From contig JAPDRN010000044.1 of NCBI GenBank assembly GCA_030247855.1, positions 124,001 through 188,000 on the forward strand: DNA of 64,000 nt, written 5' to 3'. Shown piece after piece: positions 52,189-62,140 of the stretch (its first letter is position 1; the number at the start of each line of letters is the position of its first letter). Position numbers and translations under genes: made by a program. Source of the stretch: Knufia peltigerae. Lineage: Eukaryota > Ascomycota > Eurotiomycetes > Chaetothyriales > Trichomeriaceae. A model generated the notes under the pieces. That model was not told the origin of the DNA, searched no databases, and worked only from the letters and a program-made list of their open reading frames with translations.

Positions 52189-54161
52189 CTACATGATCTT
52201 CTGTTTAGCAGCTAGTGACGTTGAAATCAAGTCTACCAGACCCAGAATCTTTTCTTCTTGGAGTCTCCGCCCCACAAGTTGCAGGCCAACAGGTGTGCCG
52301 TGTTCAAGCTCGGGATCATCTAAGAATCAGTTGTCAGCGACTTGAAACATCTGTCGACGCCAGAAGGACACGTACTCTCTTGCCACGCCTGCTTGTCTGC
52401 TTCATTTATCGGCCGATATTGGTCGTCGAAAGTGTCAATATTTTTGTCGACCTTGGTCACGGGAAATACGACCGACGTATAGTCCAGTGCGTTGACCCAT
52501 GGCGTGTACCCTATGCTCATCTCAGCTCCAGCAACGTCAGCTCATGAAAGCAGAACCCACCGATCGGAATTGATTTGCCAAATTGAAATGCTGGTACGGC
52601 TGACACCGGCGTCAAAACGGCATCAACAGGTCTTCCTGACTTAGTCATGGTGGCAGTGCTGTTCCAGTAATCCATGTACTCCTTCTGGTATTGTCGAAGA
52701 CGCAGATTGGCCTCCCACATCTTGTCGACTGTCTTCGGCGTGCCGGGCTCTTTTCCGTACAACGCTGCAACGTCACTTGCAAGAGTTTCATCGGAAAGCC
52801 CAATGTGATGCCAGATATCAAGGCCTGCGTCAGCAGTGAAAACCTCAAGCTGTGGCCCTTTTCAGTATGGAGAACACATCAAGTTTTGGTGGCCGTGAGG
52901 ACTTACTGCGAGTTTCACTAAATTTTGCTGGGAAGGAGGTTTCCATTCCACCACCTCGTGGCCCATTGAAATGATGAGGTCTTTCACTGTCTCAAAGGCA
53001 CGCCTAATTGCTGGCTGGGGATTAACAAGCCCATCAGTAGGGAGAAGCCCAAATGTCAACTTGGCGCCAAATGCGGACAGCGGCGTGTAAAGGTCGTCCC
53101 TCCAAGGTAATTCCACAACTGCAGGATCGTGCTGCCATGGTTCCTGACTCAAAATGGCTTGAAGCATCAACTTCAAACTTCCAAGCGAGGTTGCCAGTGG
53201 TCCACAAACTGAGGGAATCGTATTTTGACCCGGCATGCTGTTGGCCGCTCCTGCGTATGGCAAACGACCAAACGATGGTCTGATACCGTACAGCCCATTG
53301 AAGGCGGATGGTATCCTTTGAGTTCAGTCAGTTGAAATATGTCTGAACTCCAAGGTCCCACGATGAGACTGACCTGATACTCCCACCAATATCCGTTCCA
53401 AATCCGATCGGGCTTCCACGCATGCCAATGAGGGCTCCTTCACCTCCCGAGCTGCCACCACAGCTAAGAAGACGATTGTGTGGATTCAACGTGAAGCCCA
53501 CGATGTTGTTCCAGGTAATTCCGCTCATTACTGTGTGAGGCAAGCTCGTTTTGCAGAAAGGCACTGCTCCTAATGCTTTGGCTTCTCGGACCAATTCGCT
53601 ATCGACATTCTTCTCTTTCCCCGTTCCCTTGAGGCCTTCAAATGTATCGATCCAGCCAACATAGCCCATGGTCGTCTCCACGCCCTTGACATGGAACTGA
53701 TCTTTGAAGCTGACGGGAAGCCCGTGGAGAGGACCGATAGGACCGTTCCCGGCCGCAAATGCAGCGTCAAGTCGTTTGGCATGCTCGATTGCTTGCTCGA
53801 AGAAGATCTCGTGAAGGCAATTTGTCTACACATCGGCCGGTCAGCATCGACTTGATCATTTGTTCTATCACGTTGAGATGCTACGGACCAATTGGTGTGC
53901 AAGAGCTGCTCTGTGGCAAAAGGCTGTCACGACTTCTGTTGCCTTCCATTTACCGCTCGTCGTATGCTCAGTGATGGTCACCGCGTCGTTTTCGGTGATT
54001 TCAACCTCTCGAGCGGACAAAAACTGCCGAACATACGACCCAGCAACGACTTTCTGGGCTTCGGGGGTAGGAAGCGGTTGTGGTAGTCGCCATTCTGGAG
54101 GAATAGCAGCCAGAATGGAATCTCGCTTCTTGGAAGCAAGTTTTTCCCAACTTGAAGCCAT
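52189..54161 (-). CDS. Amidase (acetamidase/FAAH-like, amidase signature family)
   Basis: The exons on the minus strand are 54161-53889, 53825-53374, 53315-52907, 52849-52561, 52510-52376 and 52319-52189, encoding 562 residues, a normal length for AmdS-type enzymes. The Ser-cisSer-Lys triad is readable: Lys132 in SFKDQ, Ser216 in CGGSSGGE and Ser240 in TDIGGSIR. The 24-residue spacing of the two serines is that of the family. The C-terminal LDYTSVVFPVTKVD and HGTPVGLQLVGRR are also typical. It hydrolyses amides to acid and ammonia in the cytosol, releasing nitrogen. It is divergent from a DUR3-type urea transporter over a GATA-rich promoter. The acceptor of intron 3 was chosen by homology and is slightly uncertain. 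Confidence 0.9.
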
Positions 54162-54583
54162 TGGGGAGCCTACCGATCAGTTGATAGAAGGAAATACTAT
54201 TGCTCTTCGAGTGCGACATGCCACCCTTTTTATGGACTTTCTAAAGTCTTTCTTCATTTGGAGAGGTAACCGCGGCTACGAAGCTGGCGACGACAGATGA
54301 ACTAGCAAAACGATGTTTACCTTCACCATTCCCGATCAGTGACACGCCCAAGGCGGTGCATTCTTTATCTCCTACACCACCCAGTCCGTCCAGTGCTCTG
54401 CACTTATCTAGGCCTCTGGCTGTGCAAGACTGACTGCACATTATCATTCTGGAAGAAGTCGAGGCTGGGGGCTAATCAACGGCGGCAACATACAACCTGT
54501 TGGGCCTGATAAATTGTCTACGATACGCGGTATACCCTGAGTGATAAGCCGCAAGTTCAAACTCAGCGCCCCTAAAACAGTTA

Positions 54584-54673
54584 TCAACGGCGCCTACGTG
54601 CTCTGTTCCTCCAAGAACGTTGGATAGCCGCCGTGGTCGGTGGCGGGCAACTCCTTAGCGTAGGCGCCGTTGA
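54584..54673. repeat. 15-bp perfect inverted repeat, 60-bp spacer
   Basis: TCAACGGCGCCTACG at 54584-54598 is the exact reverse complement of 54659-54673. Each arm contains the palindrome GGCGCC. It could form a stem or bind a dimeric regulator, or it may be the remains of a small mobile element. Confidence 0.5.
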
Positions 54674-54909
54674 ACTTCTCAACTGCGGCAACGTTGTCGA
54701 AAGACGCCTGGGCCTTTCTTCCGTACCGACGGCAACTCGACCTTTCAATATAGTTGATGCACTGCTAGATAGCGATAGCATCGATACGTTGATTCAATCA
54801 ACGACTTTGGAATCTCCAGCCCGAATCCCTTATCTTTGAGACCCCAGTGGGATTCAAACAAACCAAATACCTAAAGATGTCTTATCTCTCGAACATTGTG
54901 ATGTACAGA

Positions 54910-54917
54910 TATATAAA
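54910..54917 (+). promoter_or_regulatory. TATA box of the DUR3-type gene
   Basis: TATATAAA lies 93 bp upstream of the transporter ATG at 55010. Its position implies that upstream ATGs near 54880-54920 lie outside the transcript. Confidence 0.5.
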
Positions 54918-55009
54918 CATGGGTCGATACGACAACGACAGAGGCGGTCAAGTCTTCGACATACCATTTGTTCCGTTCTTGAAGAATCGCAGTTGTGTCA
55001 GACATCATC

Positions 55010-57437
55010 ATGTCAACGTACTCGGTCGGCCCTGAGTTGAGAGTGCTCAGCCCCGGGGTCGGGTATGGCATTATCGCAGGGATCGGCGCGGCTTTTAGTC
55101 TCATCATGATCCTCACCACCAAGTTCCAGAACCGATACTTTGCCTTTTCGACCAAACAGTCCGAGGAGTTCAACACGGCGTCGCGGAACGTCAAGCCGGG
55201 TCTCATCGTCGCGGGCATCGTCTCGGCTTGGACGTGGTCTGCTACCCTCTTGACCAGCTCCACTTTCGCATACAGCTTTGGCATCTCTGGCCCGATGTGG
55301 TACGCGGCTCTCGGCTCGTCGCAGGTCATTCTGTTTGCACTACTCTCACTTCGAGTGAAAAGAGACGTTCCAGGGGCGCACACGTTTCCAGAAATTGTGC
55401 TCTCACGCCACGGTAAAGGTACGTGTGCCGCTCGTTTGGTAATTCTGGCTGGTGCACTAACTCGTGGCTCAGTGGCTCATGGCATCTTCACCTTCTTTGG
55501 CTGGGTCGTCAACATGTGTGAGTGTTTATTTGTCGAGATCATCGATATCTCCATTCAAGCATATCGACACTAACCCCACACTACATACAGTCGTCGGTGC
55601 CACCTTGGTGCTCGGCGGATCACAGGTTCTAGCGGGACTATCTGGAGTAAACGTCTACGCAGCGTGTTTCATTGTAAGGAGTTGTTGTGTACGGGAAAAG
55701 TGGGATATACAGTACGCTAACATGGACTGGTGTGATGCCAGATCCCAATCGCCGTGGCGGCATATGTCATCCAAGGAGGTCTTCGAAGCACTTTTGTCGC
55801 CGATTATCTCCACACTGTGATCCTCTTTGTGGCCATCTTCATCTTTGCCTTTACGTTATACACTTCGGACGACTACGCTGGCAGCCCGGGGCGAGTTTAC
55901 GATTTGTTGGTCGATGCTTCGAAAGCTACTCCGCTTGCAGGGAACCGGGATGGCTCGTGGCTCACATTTCGATCGACGACCGGAATCAAGTTCGCAGTCC
56001 TGATTTTCCTGGGCAGCTTTTCGACAGTGTGGATGGATCAGGCGTATTGGCAACGAGCCATTGCTTCGAAGCCTGAAACCAGTGTCAAGGCATATCTGTT
56101 AGGTGGTGTAAGTTTGTGCTACTCTTCTGCGGCCCATTTGATTTATGCTAACATGAAGCTAGCTCGCATGGTACGGTATACCGTACGCGTTCGCTACGGC
56201 CATGGGACTGGGTGCCGTGGCTTTGACCGGCTCGCCATCGTTTCCGACATATCCCAACCCTCTGACGCCTGCTCAGGTCGGCGGTGGATTTTCAGCCCCT
56301 GCCACTGCGATTGCACTCATGGGCAAGAATGGAGCCGCCTTGATGCTGCTGTTGCTGTTCATGGCCGTCACGTCTGCCGCGTCGGCCGAGCTCATCGCAG
56401 TCTCATCCCTCTGGACGTTTGACGTATACAAGCTCTACATCAATCCATCGGCGTCGTCCTCGAGACTGGTCAAGCAGGCACACTACGGCATCGTGGTCTA
56501 TTCTCTGCTCTTGGCCGCCTTCTGCTGTGGACTGAGTGCCAGTGGCATCGACATCACGTGGATCATCACCGCCGGCGGCGTTCTCGTCGGAGGCGGTGGC
56601 ATCCCACTTGGGTTCATCGTCCTGTTTCCGACGTGGGTTTCGACGATTGCTGCTATCGGCGCTCCTTTGATCGCCTCACCGTCGGGGCTGATCGCCTGGT
56701 TTGTGACCACACACATCAGGTCCGGATCCATCACTGCGGTCACCACGGGCGACTTGACCAACGCCCTGGCCGGAAGTGCCACAGCCTGCGGCACCGGCGC
56801 AGTTGCGGTCGTTGCTCTGTCGATCTTCTTTCCGTACAAATACACCTCGACCGATCCTGCACACGTTGCCCGCGTGGAAAAGATTCGAGGGACCGCGGTG
56901 CTTGGCGGACAGGAAGTGATGGTCGCCGGAGACGTGGTAGCTCTAACTCCTGATCCTACCACCACCACCAGCAGTGACAAGACAGAGCCGACAACGGCCC
57001 CTGATCATCCACCGACCAATATGACCACCAACAAGATGACGACAGCCACGAGTACTTCACCTTCAGAGATTGTGGCGGCGGCTCCTACTACGGGCAATGA
57101 TGTGGTCGACTATCTCACCACAAACCACATCGAGCCTCTGGACTTCAAGTCGTACCACAAGGCCCGGCGGCTGGCTTATTGGAGCTGCGCGGTCTTCTTT
57201 GTCGTCGCCATCATTCTGTTCCCCTTCACCTTTTACGGCACGGGATGGATCTTCACCAGAGCAGCGTTCGAAGGTTGGGTCGTCGTGAGTCTGATGTGGA
57301 TCTTCTTCAGTGCCCTGGCTTGTATCATCTGGCCTATCGTGGAAAGCTATCCTGCTCTCCGAGACATGACAATGATGCTTGTTCACGACTCCTTTGGTCG
57401 TAAGGGAGACCCCGACACAGCAGAAGCATCGAGCTAG
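55010..57437 (+). CDS. Urea active transporter, DUR3-type sodium:solute symporter family protein
   Basis: The exons are 55010-55418, 55473-55517, 55591-55673, 55742-56107 and 56163-57437, encoding 725 residues. It has about fifteen expected membrane segments of the SSS family. DUR3 marks include WSATLLTSSTFAYSFGISGPMWYA, VVNMFVGATLVLGGSQVL across introns 2-3, AYVIQGGLRSTFVADYLHT, FSTVWMDQAYWQRAIAS and LLLLFMAVTSAASAELIAVSS. A threonine/proline-rich cytosolic loop (about 560-610) and a final pair of membrane segments follow. It should import urea, and perhaps polyamines, with protons under nitrogen limitation. The ATG at 55010 is used because the upstream in-frame triplets are not ATG. Confidence 0.92.
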
Positions 57438-57680
57438 TCATGACTGAATGACCAGAGAAATATGACGAGAGTATAATAGCATGTTTGGACAACAATCGCT
57501 ACTGAAACATCAACGGATCAGGCAATAAACAGGCAGGTAACTGATGGTACACAACATTTGTTCATATGGTTGATCTTGTATATCAAATAGAAGCATCTCT
57601 TGGTAACATCAATGCGTCTGAAGCGTTGAATGATGCCTAGTAAGATAGATCCTTGCATCCTCTGCCATAAATAAACAGCA

Positions 57681-58862
57681 TCATCCGTCGAGAGCTTGCA
57701 CAACTTGCGCCCAATCTTCATCTACATATGCCCCAGGAACGTTCCCGTCAAAGAGGCTAGCCATAACGACGCGATCCTCTTGCTCGCCTTCCCACGGTTG
57801 TCGGCCATGTTGCGCAATGATGTTGTCATACACAAGCACGTCGCCTCGCTGCCACTTGTGGAGGACCCTCAGTTCGTCCGTTAACTTGGCAAGATGGGCC
57901 AAGTATCTCTCTGGGATTGGTGTGCCATCCCCGAAAAGCTGGGTAACGATATTCTTCCTAGCCCCTTTGTTGACCTGGGCGTTCTTATAGTACGACGCTA
58001 ATCCGGTGAATAGTGTTGGGAGCTTGGTGTCTGGTTGGGTACGGACGGCAGGAAGCCGGTGCGTCAAGACCAGTGTATCATCGTCGACCCATTCCCAGGT
58101 TGTGTGTTTACCTCTTCCATAGCGGGCTATTTGAGCCTCGACCTTAGCCCTCCTAGTAGCTTCGTTGTCGCCGTCCTTGATCTCCTTGCCGAATGCCTGT
58201 CGAAGAGTGGAGCCTCCTTCATACTGCTTGTTGACCTTGTAGGTGACCTTGCTGAGAACTCCCTTCTGGACAAGCTCGGATATGAATTCGGGAATCTCCT
58301 GTTGGGCACGGGCGAATAATTCCAGAGAGGATGAAACTGGGGTCTCTCCACCCTTGGCTGGGGCACGATGGCTGTAGAAGAAGATGTATTCAGGAGCATG
58401 AGGCACCTGTGGTGATTCATTGTGATTGTATATCAAGACTTCCTTAGGCGCCTCGTTGGCAGGCGCTACGTTGGGTGCAAGCAGTGGCCTGTCCACGACG
58501 ATTCCTATAATCTCATGGGGCTTGTACCCAAAGGCGTGGGCAAACTTGCTAAAGTCCTGTGCGTTGTGAATGGGAAGGCCGCGGAAGAGCAGGGTGCCGT
58601 GACGAGCGAGTTTCTTGGTCAGAAGACCGTCCTGGGCTTGGAGTGACTTTATGGTATCAACTACCGTGTCCAGAGACACCTCCGCATTGTCGTGAATAGA
58701 TGGTCGTAATGCTAGTGGGATAACCGTGTTGGGAGGATGTGGTGCTCCCAAGATACGTTGGTTCGTCGATGGCAGATCAAATGATTCGAAGGCCAAGAGA
58801 GGTGACGATGCACTGTCGAGCTTAAGGGAGTGCCCCGCTAGATGTTGCACAGAGGCTGTCAT
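57681..58862 (-). CDS. TauD/clavaminate-synthase-like 2-oxoglutarate dioxygenase
   Basis: A single exon encodes 393 residues from the ATG at 58862. The frame stays open to 59147, so a longer N terminus is possible, but that part lacks homology signs. The iron site uses the HxE form: His147 and Glu149 in YNHNESP, with the distal His352 in IAQHGRQPWEG. KGGETPVSSSLELF and GDVLVYDN are typical. The HxE variant is that of the clavaminate-synthase-like plant and fungal TauD branch, rather than HxD taurine dioxygenase or the xanthine enzyme XanA. It should oxidise an organic substrate with 2-oxoglutarate and O2. It is tail-to-tail with DUR3 (243 bases). Confidence 0.85.
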   Translation of the reverse strand: MTASVQHLAGHSLKLDSASSPLLAFESFDLPSTNQRILGAPHPPNTVIPLALRPSIHDNAEVSLDTVVDTIKSLQAQDGLLTKKLARHGTLLFRGLPIHNAQDFSKFAHAFGYKPHEIIGIVVDRPLLAPNVAPANEAPKEVLIYNHNESPQVPHAPEYIFFYSHRAPAKGGETPVSSSLELFARAQQEIPEFISELVQKGVLSKVTYKVNKQYEGGSTLRQAFGKEIKDGDNEATRRAKVEAQIARYGRGKHTTWEWVDDDTLVLTHRLPAVRTQPDTKLPTLFTGLASYYKNAQVNKGARKNIVTQLFGDGTPIPERYLAHLAKLTDELRVLHKWQRGDVLVYDNIIAQHGRQPWEGEQEDRVVMASLFDGNVPGAYVDEDWAQVVQALDG

Positions 58863-59660
58863 CGCTATTCTAACGAAATCAGACAGATATTGCCACTCGA
58901 AGCGATGAATGGTATGAGACTTTTCCGGTCGCCTGTGAAAATCGCCTTCTGTCCCACCGGGGCTGGAATCTTGGGCAATCGCGTACAAATAAGGCAATAA
59001 CAAGTCGTGATTCTGTTTGACAACGAGTGTTGGGTTTATGAGTGTCGACTTGAGGGGAAGCCGAGGCAGGGTAGAAGTACTCATAGGACTTCTCCGCTGG
59101 CATGTACAATATGGTGTCATCTTGTTCCAATATCGCGAAAGTCCCACTTATGGAAGGGCTGTCGAGTCAGCAGTCTTGCATGAACCGTCACTCAAGGGAG
59201 AGTACATCCATTGGTCGAGTTCGGGTGCCTTGGTACAGTGATATGATAAGTATCAGAACCAATGGTAAACAGTGAGAATTCAAATGTGCAAATAGCACAG
59301 TTCCAAGGAGCAGGTCACCAGTAAACGTCACTTGTCCTTGGTCTAGGCAGACTTGGCTCATGTCGAAATAGGTAGAGTGGTAACAGCCATCTGTTATCAC
59401 ATCAATGCTCGTTTGCGTGCTCGCTTGCGTGCTTCCTTGGTACTGATAGTTGTGCCTGTACTCACAATTTAGCTTTTCGAGACAATCAGAAACCTCGAAG
59501 GGCTTCGATGGACACTTTGATAAATCTGCATCTTCTTCCCTATCCTCTCATTTTGGTACTTCCTCTGTCTCTTCCAGTATTCTTGTAGTAGCCTGAAAAC
59601 TCTCACTCTGTGTTAGTGAGCATACTCCAACTCTGACTTCAGTCAAGATCTGCCCTCAAG
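58863..59660. other. Divergent promoter region, TauD-like / UNC93-like genes
   Basis: These 800 bases hold no separate gene, although the TauD frame remains open to 59147. Four HGATAR-type sites occur, starting at 59244, 59394, 59444 and 59518, a mild excess. Confidence 0.4.
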
Positions 59661-61103
59661 ATGTCGACACTTCCAGTCGATGGAAAGGAAGTCTTGGATA
59701 TTGGGGACCAGGAAATATCAAGCCCTCCGTCTCCCCGTCCGCAACAGTCAGCCGAACCACCTTTGCACCGGAGCCGGTATTCTATCTATCGCACGACTCT
59801 CTTTCAAATTCTCGTTGTGGGGACATGCGCATTCTGCGCGCCAGGCATTTGGAGTGCCATGAATGGGCTGGGCGTGGGCGGCTCTCAGAGTCCTGACCTT
59901 GTCAACGCAGCCAACGCTCTTCTATATGCCTTCATGACAGTGACTTGTTTTGCAGGACCCTGGCTGACCAACTTGATTGGGTTCCGTTGGACGCTCGCTG
60001 TCGGAGCCCTGGGCTATCCACTTTACGCGGCCGGATTATACGTCAACAACCGTACAGGTGCAACTTGGTTCGTGTACTTTGGCGCTGTGGCCTGTGGGAT
60101 CAGTGCAGGCTTCTTCTGGAGCGTTGAAGGTGCCATTGCCACAGGGTACCCAGAGCAACATAAACGAGGTCGATACATCGCCACTTGGTTCACTTTCCGT
60201 AACTTTGGCAATATCATAGGGGGAGCGGTTTCTCTCGGGATAAATCACAAGATGAACCAGCGTGGCAAGGTCGGTTATCAGACATATCTTGCCTTCATCG
60301 CCATTCAGTGCCTAGGGTTTTTCTTTGGACTTCTGCTGTCGAACCCAGAGAAGGTCAGGAGAGATGATGGCACTCGCATCTATGCACCCAGGGGAATTGC
60401 CTGGAGAACCGAACTCAAGCAGATGTGGCGTTTGATCAGGAGCAAGCCAATCCTTCTGCTGACACCACTCTTCTGGTATTTTGGGTGGATTCAAGCGTAT
60501 CCCGGGACATATCTCGCGACATACTTCACGGTGCGGTCTCGAGCGCTAGGCAGCTTCATGTCTGCTGTCGTGGGGACGTTAGCAACATGGCTCACTGGCT
60601 CACTTGTAGATCTCCCATGGAGCAAAAGTCGGCAGACACGCGCCATTGTTACATACACCTTGATCGCTCTGCTCAACAGCGCGACATGGATTTGGGCGGT
60701 CATTATCCAAAATGAATACCGTCACACGGAGCCAGTGCTTGATTGGGGTGACCAGAAGACCTTTGGCCGTGGTTTCGGTCTGTATCTGTTCGAGCGCATC
60801 AGCCTTGGGATGGTAGAGAACTATATTTACTGGTGCATCAGTAACCTGTCAGATTCCCCAGGTGACCAGATTCGGTACAGCTCTCTGCTTCGCGGAATAG
60901 AGACTGCTGGCGTGGCAGTAGGGTTCGGGGTGCAGGCTGTTCCCACCGCATTGATTGCCACTGCTAGTATCAATTTTGGGCTTTGGTTCTTCGCCCTGCC
61001 ATTTAGTTACTACGCCACGTTGCAGGTTATACGCAAATTCAACAAGTCGGAGCAACAAGTAGGGACGGCTGTGGCAGAGGATCAAGAAGTCGTTCGTAAG
61101 TAG
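59661..61103 (+). CDS. MFS transporter, UNC93-like (DUF895) family
   Basis: A single exon encodes 480 residues. A 45-residue hydrophilic tail precedes about eleven membrane segments. The first, LFQILVVGTCAFCAPGIWSAMNGLGVGG, together with NAANALLYAFM, GYPLYAAGLYVNN and SVEGAIATGYPEQHKRGRYIATWF, is the signature of the fungal UNC93-like branch. Their transported compounds are mostly unknown, although some fungal members have been tied to ion or metabolite homeostasis. The first ATG after an in-frame stop was used. It is divergent from the TauD-like gene and convergent with the last gene. Confidence 0.9.
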   Translation: MSTLPVDGKEVLDIGDQEISSPPSPRPQQSAEPPLHRSRYSIYRTTLFQILVVGTCAFCAPGIWSAMNGLGVGGSQSPDLVNAANALLYAFMTVTCFAGPWLTNLIGFRWTLAVGALGYPLYAAGLYVNNRTGATWFVYFGAVACGISAGFFWSVEGAIATGYPEQHKRGRYIATWFTFRNFGNIIGGAVSLGINHKMNQRGKVGYQTYLAFIAIQCLGFFFGLLLSNPEKVRRDDGTRIYAPRGIAWRTELKQMWRLIRSKPILLLTPLFWYFGWIQAYPGTYLATYFTVRSRALGSFMSAVVGTLATWLTGSLVDLPWSKSRQTRAIVTYTLIALLNSATWIWAVIIQNEYRHTEPVLDWGDQKTFGRGFGLYLFERISLGMVENYIYWCISNLSDSPGDQIRYSSLLRGIETAGVAVGFGVQAVPTALIATASINFGLWFFALPFSYYATLQVIRKFNKSEQQVGTAVAEDQEVVRK

Positions 61104-62140
61104 TCTCTGGCCCAGTATGATGAAAAGAGACCATGGTTCGGAGTTCCGGGGTGAATTGCTGTTTGGGGATTCAGATGATTCAGTTCGATGTACAGACAAG
61201 AATAAGCCAGACTATAGCGATAGAACGTTCAGACATATTTCATAGAAGACAATGGTAGATCATGCAAGCAGAGGACTGACGCATCGGATCGTAGTCAGGA
61301 GGAAGACATTGAACATCACAAGGAAAGGGGGAAGCGAGATTATGAGTAAGCAGGAGACTACCGTCGGTATAAAGATATTCCGTACCGCAAGGGATCATTC
61401 CCAACGCCTGCGATGTTTCGATTGACCATTCTTCCTTCGATGATGCTGTATCTTTATGTTTCCAACTTCCCTTCGATCTGTCATTCTAGATCGAAACAAC
61501 TGTATGTCGACGATCATAGTTCTCACGTCGTAAACTCTCGACCCCTGGAACCTGCGACGGCACTATTCGCGCGATTCACTTGCTATTACTACCAACGCAA
61601 TGCTCAATTTATGGCGACCACCGCTCTGCGCACCTGAATTCTTCTCTCCTGTCCGCAGCATTGCCTCCTCTAGTTCGGGCTTGAAGCAATCCCGGCGCAC
61701 TCGTTGATGACACGACTCCCCTGCTTCTTTACGTGGACCGTGGGAACAACGACCAGATTACAAATCTCTCTCTACAATAACGGTGGAACAAGAGCCGGAA
61801 GGAGATATTTCAAAAATACCCGATCTTGGGTCCTCCGTTGCGCGCACGTGTGCGACTCCACGGAGTCAAACCCAGGTCAAATCTGAAGAGGAAGAACTTT
61901 GCATCTGCGGTCAATGTTTGCACAAGGTAGGTCGGCGTATGATAGCAGTTCAACCACTTCAGGACCGTCTCAAGTAGCCAGTCAATCTAGCTCCCAAATG
62001 CCAGCATCTTTTCAGACATGCCAAACCCGCATCACTTCATATCAGGTCAATGCAGTTGTTGGCATGTACTAGTTGGTGCAAGACGTCCTGGAACCTGAAG
62101 CAATGAGGAGCGGGATATAAGTTTCATCCTGTCGCATTGA
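61104..62140. other. Intergenic stretch between convergent genes
   Basis: This one-kilobase gap lies between two stop codons. The open frames of 60-75 codons show no domain, and I see nothing else. Confidence 0.45.

Larger units (their letters stand above)
54162..55009. promoter_or_regulatory. Bidirectional amidase/urea-transporter promoter with eleven HGATAR sites
   Basis: Matches to HGATAR on either strand start at 54182, 54365, 54404, 54441, 54507, 54542, 54581, 54767, 54773, 54830 and 54882. For random sequence of this length about 2.5 would be expected. HGATAR is the consensus of AreA/NIT2-type GATA factors that switch on nitrogen-scavenging genes. A TATA box for the right-hand gene (54910-54917) and an inverted repeat (54584-54673) lie inside the region. 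Confidence 0.62.

Noticed and set aside
54633..54839. 68-codon plus-strand frame inside the amidase/DUR3 promoter
   Set aside because: It spans the inverted repeat and three GATA sites and shows no domain.
54877..55035. Upstream frame overlapping the DUR3-type start
   Set aside because: A TATATAAA at 54910-54917 implies transcription starts downstream of its first ATGs.
58863..59147. N-terminal extension of the TauD-like protein
   Set aside because: The frame is open, but the extra part has no TauD homology signs; the 393-residue form has the usual family length.
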